In this document: piece by piece, positions 15,962-17,287 of the stretch
Layout: every line of letters begins with the position of its first letter
How positions within the stretch are numbered: position 1 is the stretch's first letter
DNA from: Giardia muris
Taxonomy: Eukaryota > Fornicata > Diplomonadida > Hexamitidae
Length of the DNA stretch: 17,287 nt
NCBI GenBank assembly: GCA_006247105.1
Contig: VDLU01000023.1
Span: 1 to 17,287 of the forward strand
Reading direction: 5' to 3'
Program-made: the position numbers and the translations under genes
The notes under the pieces: model-generated
What the model was told of the DNA's origin: nothing
The model's database searches: none
Seen by the model: only the letters and a program-made list of their open reading frames with translations

Positions 15962-17287
15962 AGGATCCCCCCCCACTCCGATGAAGATGACGGGTGGAAC
16001 TTAAGCATATCAGTACGCCCAGGAGAAGACACCAACCGGGATTCCTTGATTAGCGGCGAGCGATCCAGGAGTAGTCCGACCTCGAAGCGATGAGCGTTGT
16101 GAGGACTGGGGGGATGTCCTAAACCCGAAGATGGGTTGAAACCCACACCAAGGAGGGTGCCAGTCCCGTAGGGATGGACACAACCCCAACGACGAGTACC
16201 TCTGCTTGAGAGTGTAGAGGGAAGAGGAGGTGGTACCCTTCTAAGGCTAAATACCGCCCCGAGACCGATAGAGGACCAAGTAGTGCGAACGAAAGGTGAG
16301 AAGGATGCCGACCCAGGCACGTCAAAAGACCCTGAACCCGGGAGGCGACTCCCGACCTGTCGATGATCGATTGGTCGGGCCCGTCTCGAAACACGGACCG
16401 AGGAGTTAGGACCGATCGCGAGTCATGTGGCAAAGGGAAGTCAAGACTTCAAGGGCCCCTTACAAGGGCAGAGCGATCGGTCCTAGACCCGAAAGGTGGT
16501 GATCTACACTTGACCAGGGTGAAGCCAGACGAAAGCCTGGTGGAGGCCCATCCCGGTGCTGACGTGCAAATCGCTCGGTCGAGTTGGAGTGTAGGGCGAA
16601 AGACTCATCGAACCACCTGGTAGCTGGTTACCTCCGAAATGTCTCCCAGGATAGCCGACATCATGAACAGCTGCCCTAGGTAAGGCCACGATCGGTGGGA
16701 GTAGGGAGGTCACTCCTTATCCACCCCTCGAACCATGAACAAGGGTGGAGCGGGGCCAACTTGTGTGGGCCCCCTCAACAGTGTTGATGTCGAGTGGGCC
16801 TCTCCTGGTAAGCAGGACGGGCAAGACGGGATGAACCGACAGTCGGGGGAAGGTGTGGAAGTGTATGCTCGATCAAACGGTGTCCGTCGATCGTGACAGC
16901 TGGAAGGTGGCCTTAACAGTAGGAAGCCTCTAAGGAGTGTGTAACAACCCACCAGCCGAATCGAGGGGCCCGGAAAATGGAACACGCCGAAGCATACGAT
17001 CGGAACCCGACCGAGATGTGTCTCGGGTAGGAGGTCGTCATGATCGAGTCGAAGCCATGGGGTGACACGTGGTGGATCGAGTCATGATTGCTGATCTCGG
17101 TAGTAGTAGCCATTACTCCATCTGGAGGCCTGACGTGGAGATGGGTTCCGTATCCCTGTCGATCAGATACGGGTGACACGATCCTAAGTCCGATGGTGTA
17201 CGCCGTACCATGGGGTCATCCTCACAGGACGATAGGGCTGACCGGTTAACATCCCGGTGGTATGATGGGGTCTTGGTGACATCCTTT
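15962..17287 (+). rRNA. Large-subunit rRNA, unit 3 (3' truncated by window)
   Basis: The first ~1326 of ~2676 nt of LSU, running off the window end. It begins with the C-run that pairs with 5.8S and ACTTAAGCATATCAGTACGC at 15999. Against units 1 and 2 it has three single-base run differences within ~130 bp: CAAGGGCCCC for CAAGGGGCCCC near 16451, GTTGGAG for GTTGAG near 16585, and GTAGGGCG for GTAGGGGCG near 16594. Net length is one base shorter. Everything else compared agrees with unit 2. Confidence 0.96.

Overview
The window is a head-to-tail tandem ribosomal DNA array, all transcribed on the + strand. It holds no convincing protein-coding gene. Almost every base falls into one of three rDNA units: a partial first unit (last ~56% of the SSU gene, then 5.8S and LSU), one complete middle unit (SSU, ITS1, 5.8S, ITS2, LSU, intergenic spacer), and a partial third unit (SSU, 5.8S and the 5' half of LSU). 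Matching positions recur at 7498 bp (1 -> 7499) and 7462 bp (7499 -> 14961), so the unit is about 7.5 kb.

The rRNAs are eukaryotic by signature but bacterial in size: SSU about 1.43 kb, 5.8S about 123 nt, LSU about 2.68 kb, with ITS1 and ITS2 each about 40 nt. That combination, plus GC-rich rRNA beginning with CATCCGGTTGATCCTGCCGG and an SSU ending in CTGCGGATGGATCC, points to a diplomonad of the genus Giardia. The rRNA is clearly less GC-rich than that of G. duodenalis as I remember it, and the unit is longer, so a G. muris- or G. ardeae-like lineage is the better guess. The species is an inference from memory, not from a search.

Layout: 1-798 SSU (3' part); 835-956 5.8S; 1001-3672 LSU; 3673-6864 spacer; 6865-8296 SSU; 8333-8455 5.8S; 8500-11175 LSU; 11176-14326 spacer; 14327-15758 SSU; 15795-15917 5.8S; 15962-17287 LSU, cut by the window edge. 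Mature ends are placed by conserved motifs and may be off by several bases.

The ~3.15-3.19 kb spacer is the interesting part and has a fixed order of blocks. A series of very strong GC hairpins follows the LSU. Next come a 1-kb G-rich block and a ~410 bp pyrimidine-rich tract, which ends in a small A+T-rich inverted repeat. A ~60-bp element then occurs three times, the last copy ~115 bp upstream of the SSU. Between its second and third copies sits a ~72-bp GC-rich tandem array. This order (spacer-promoter-like copies, repeat array, gene-proximal copy) resembles Pol I spacer-promoter/enhancer layouts known from animals. The two complete spacers are almost identical and differ mainly by a 46-bp partial repeat unit, so they are real, distinct units. 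Eight single-base homopolymer differences inside rRNA genes at the two ends of the window look more like consensus errors than biology.
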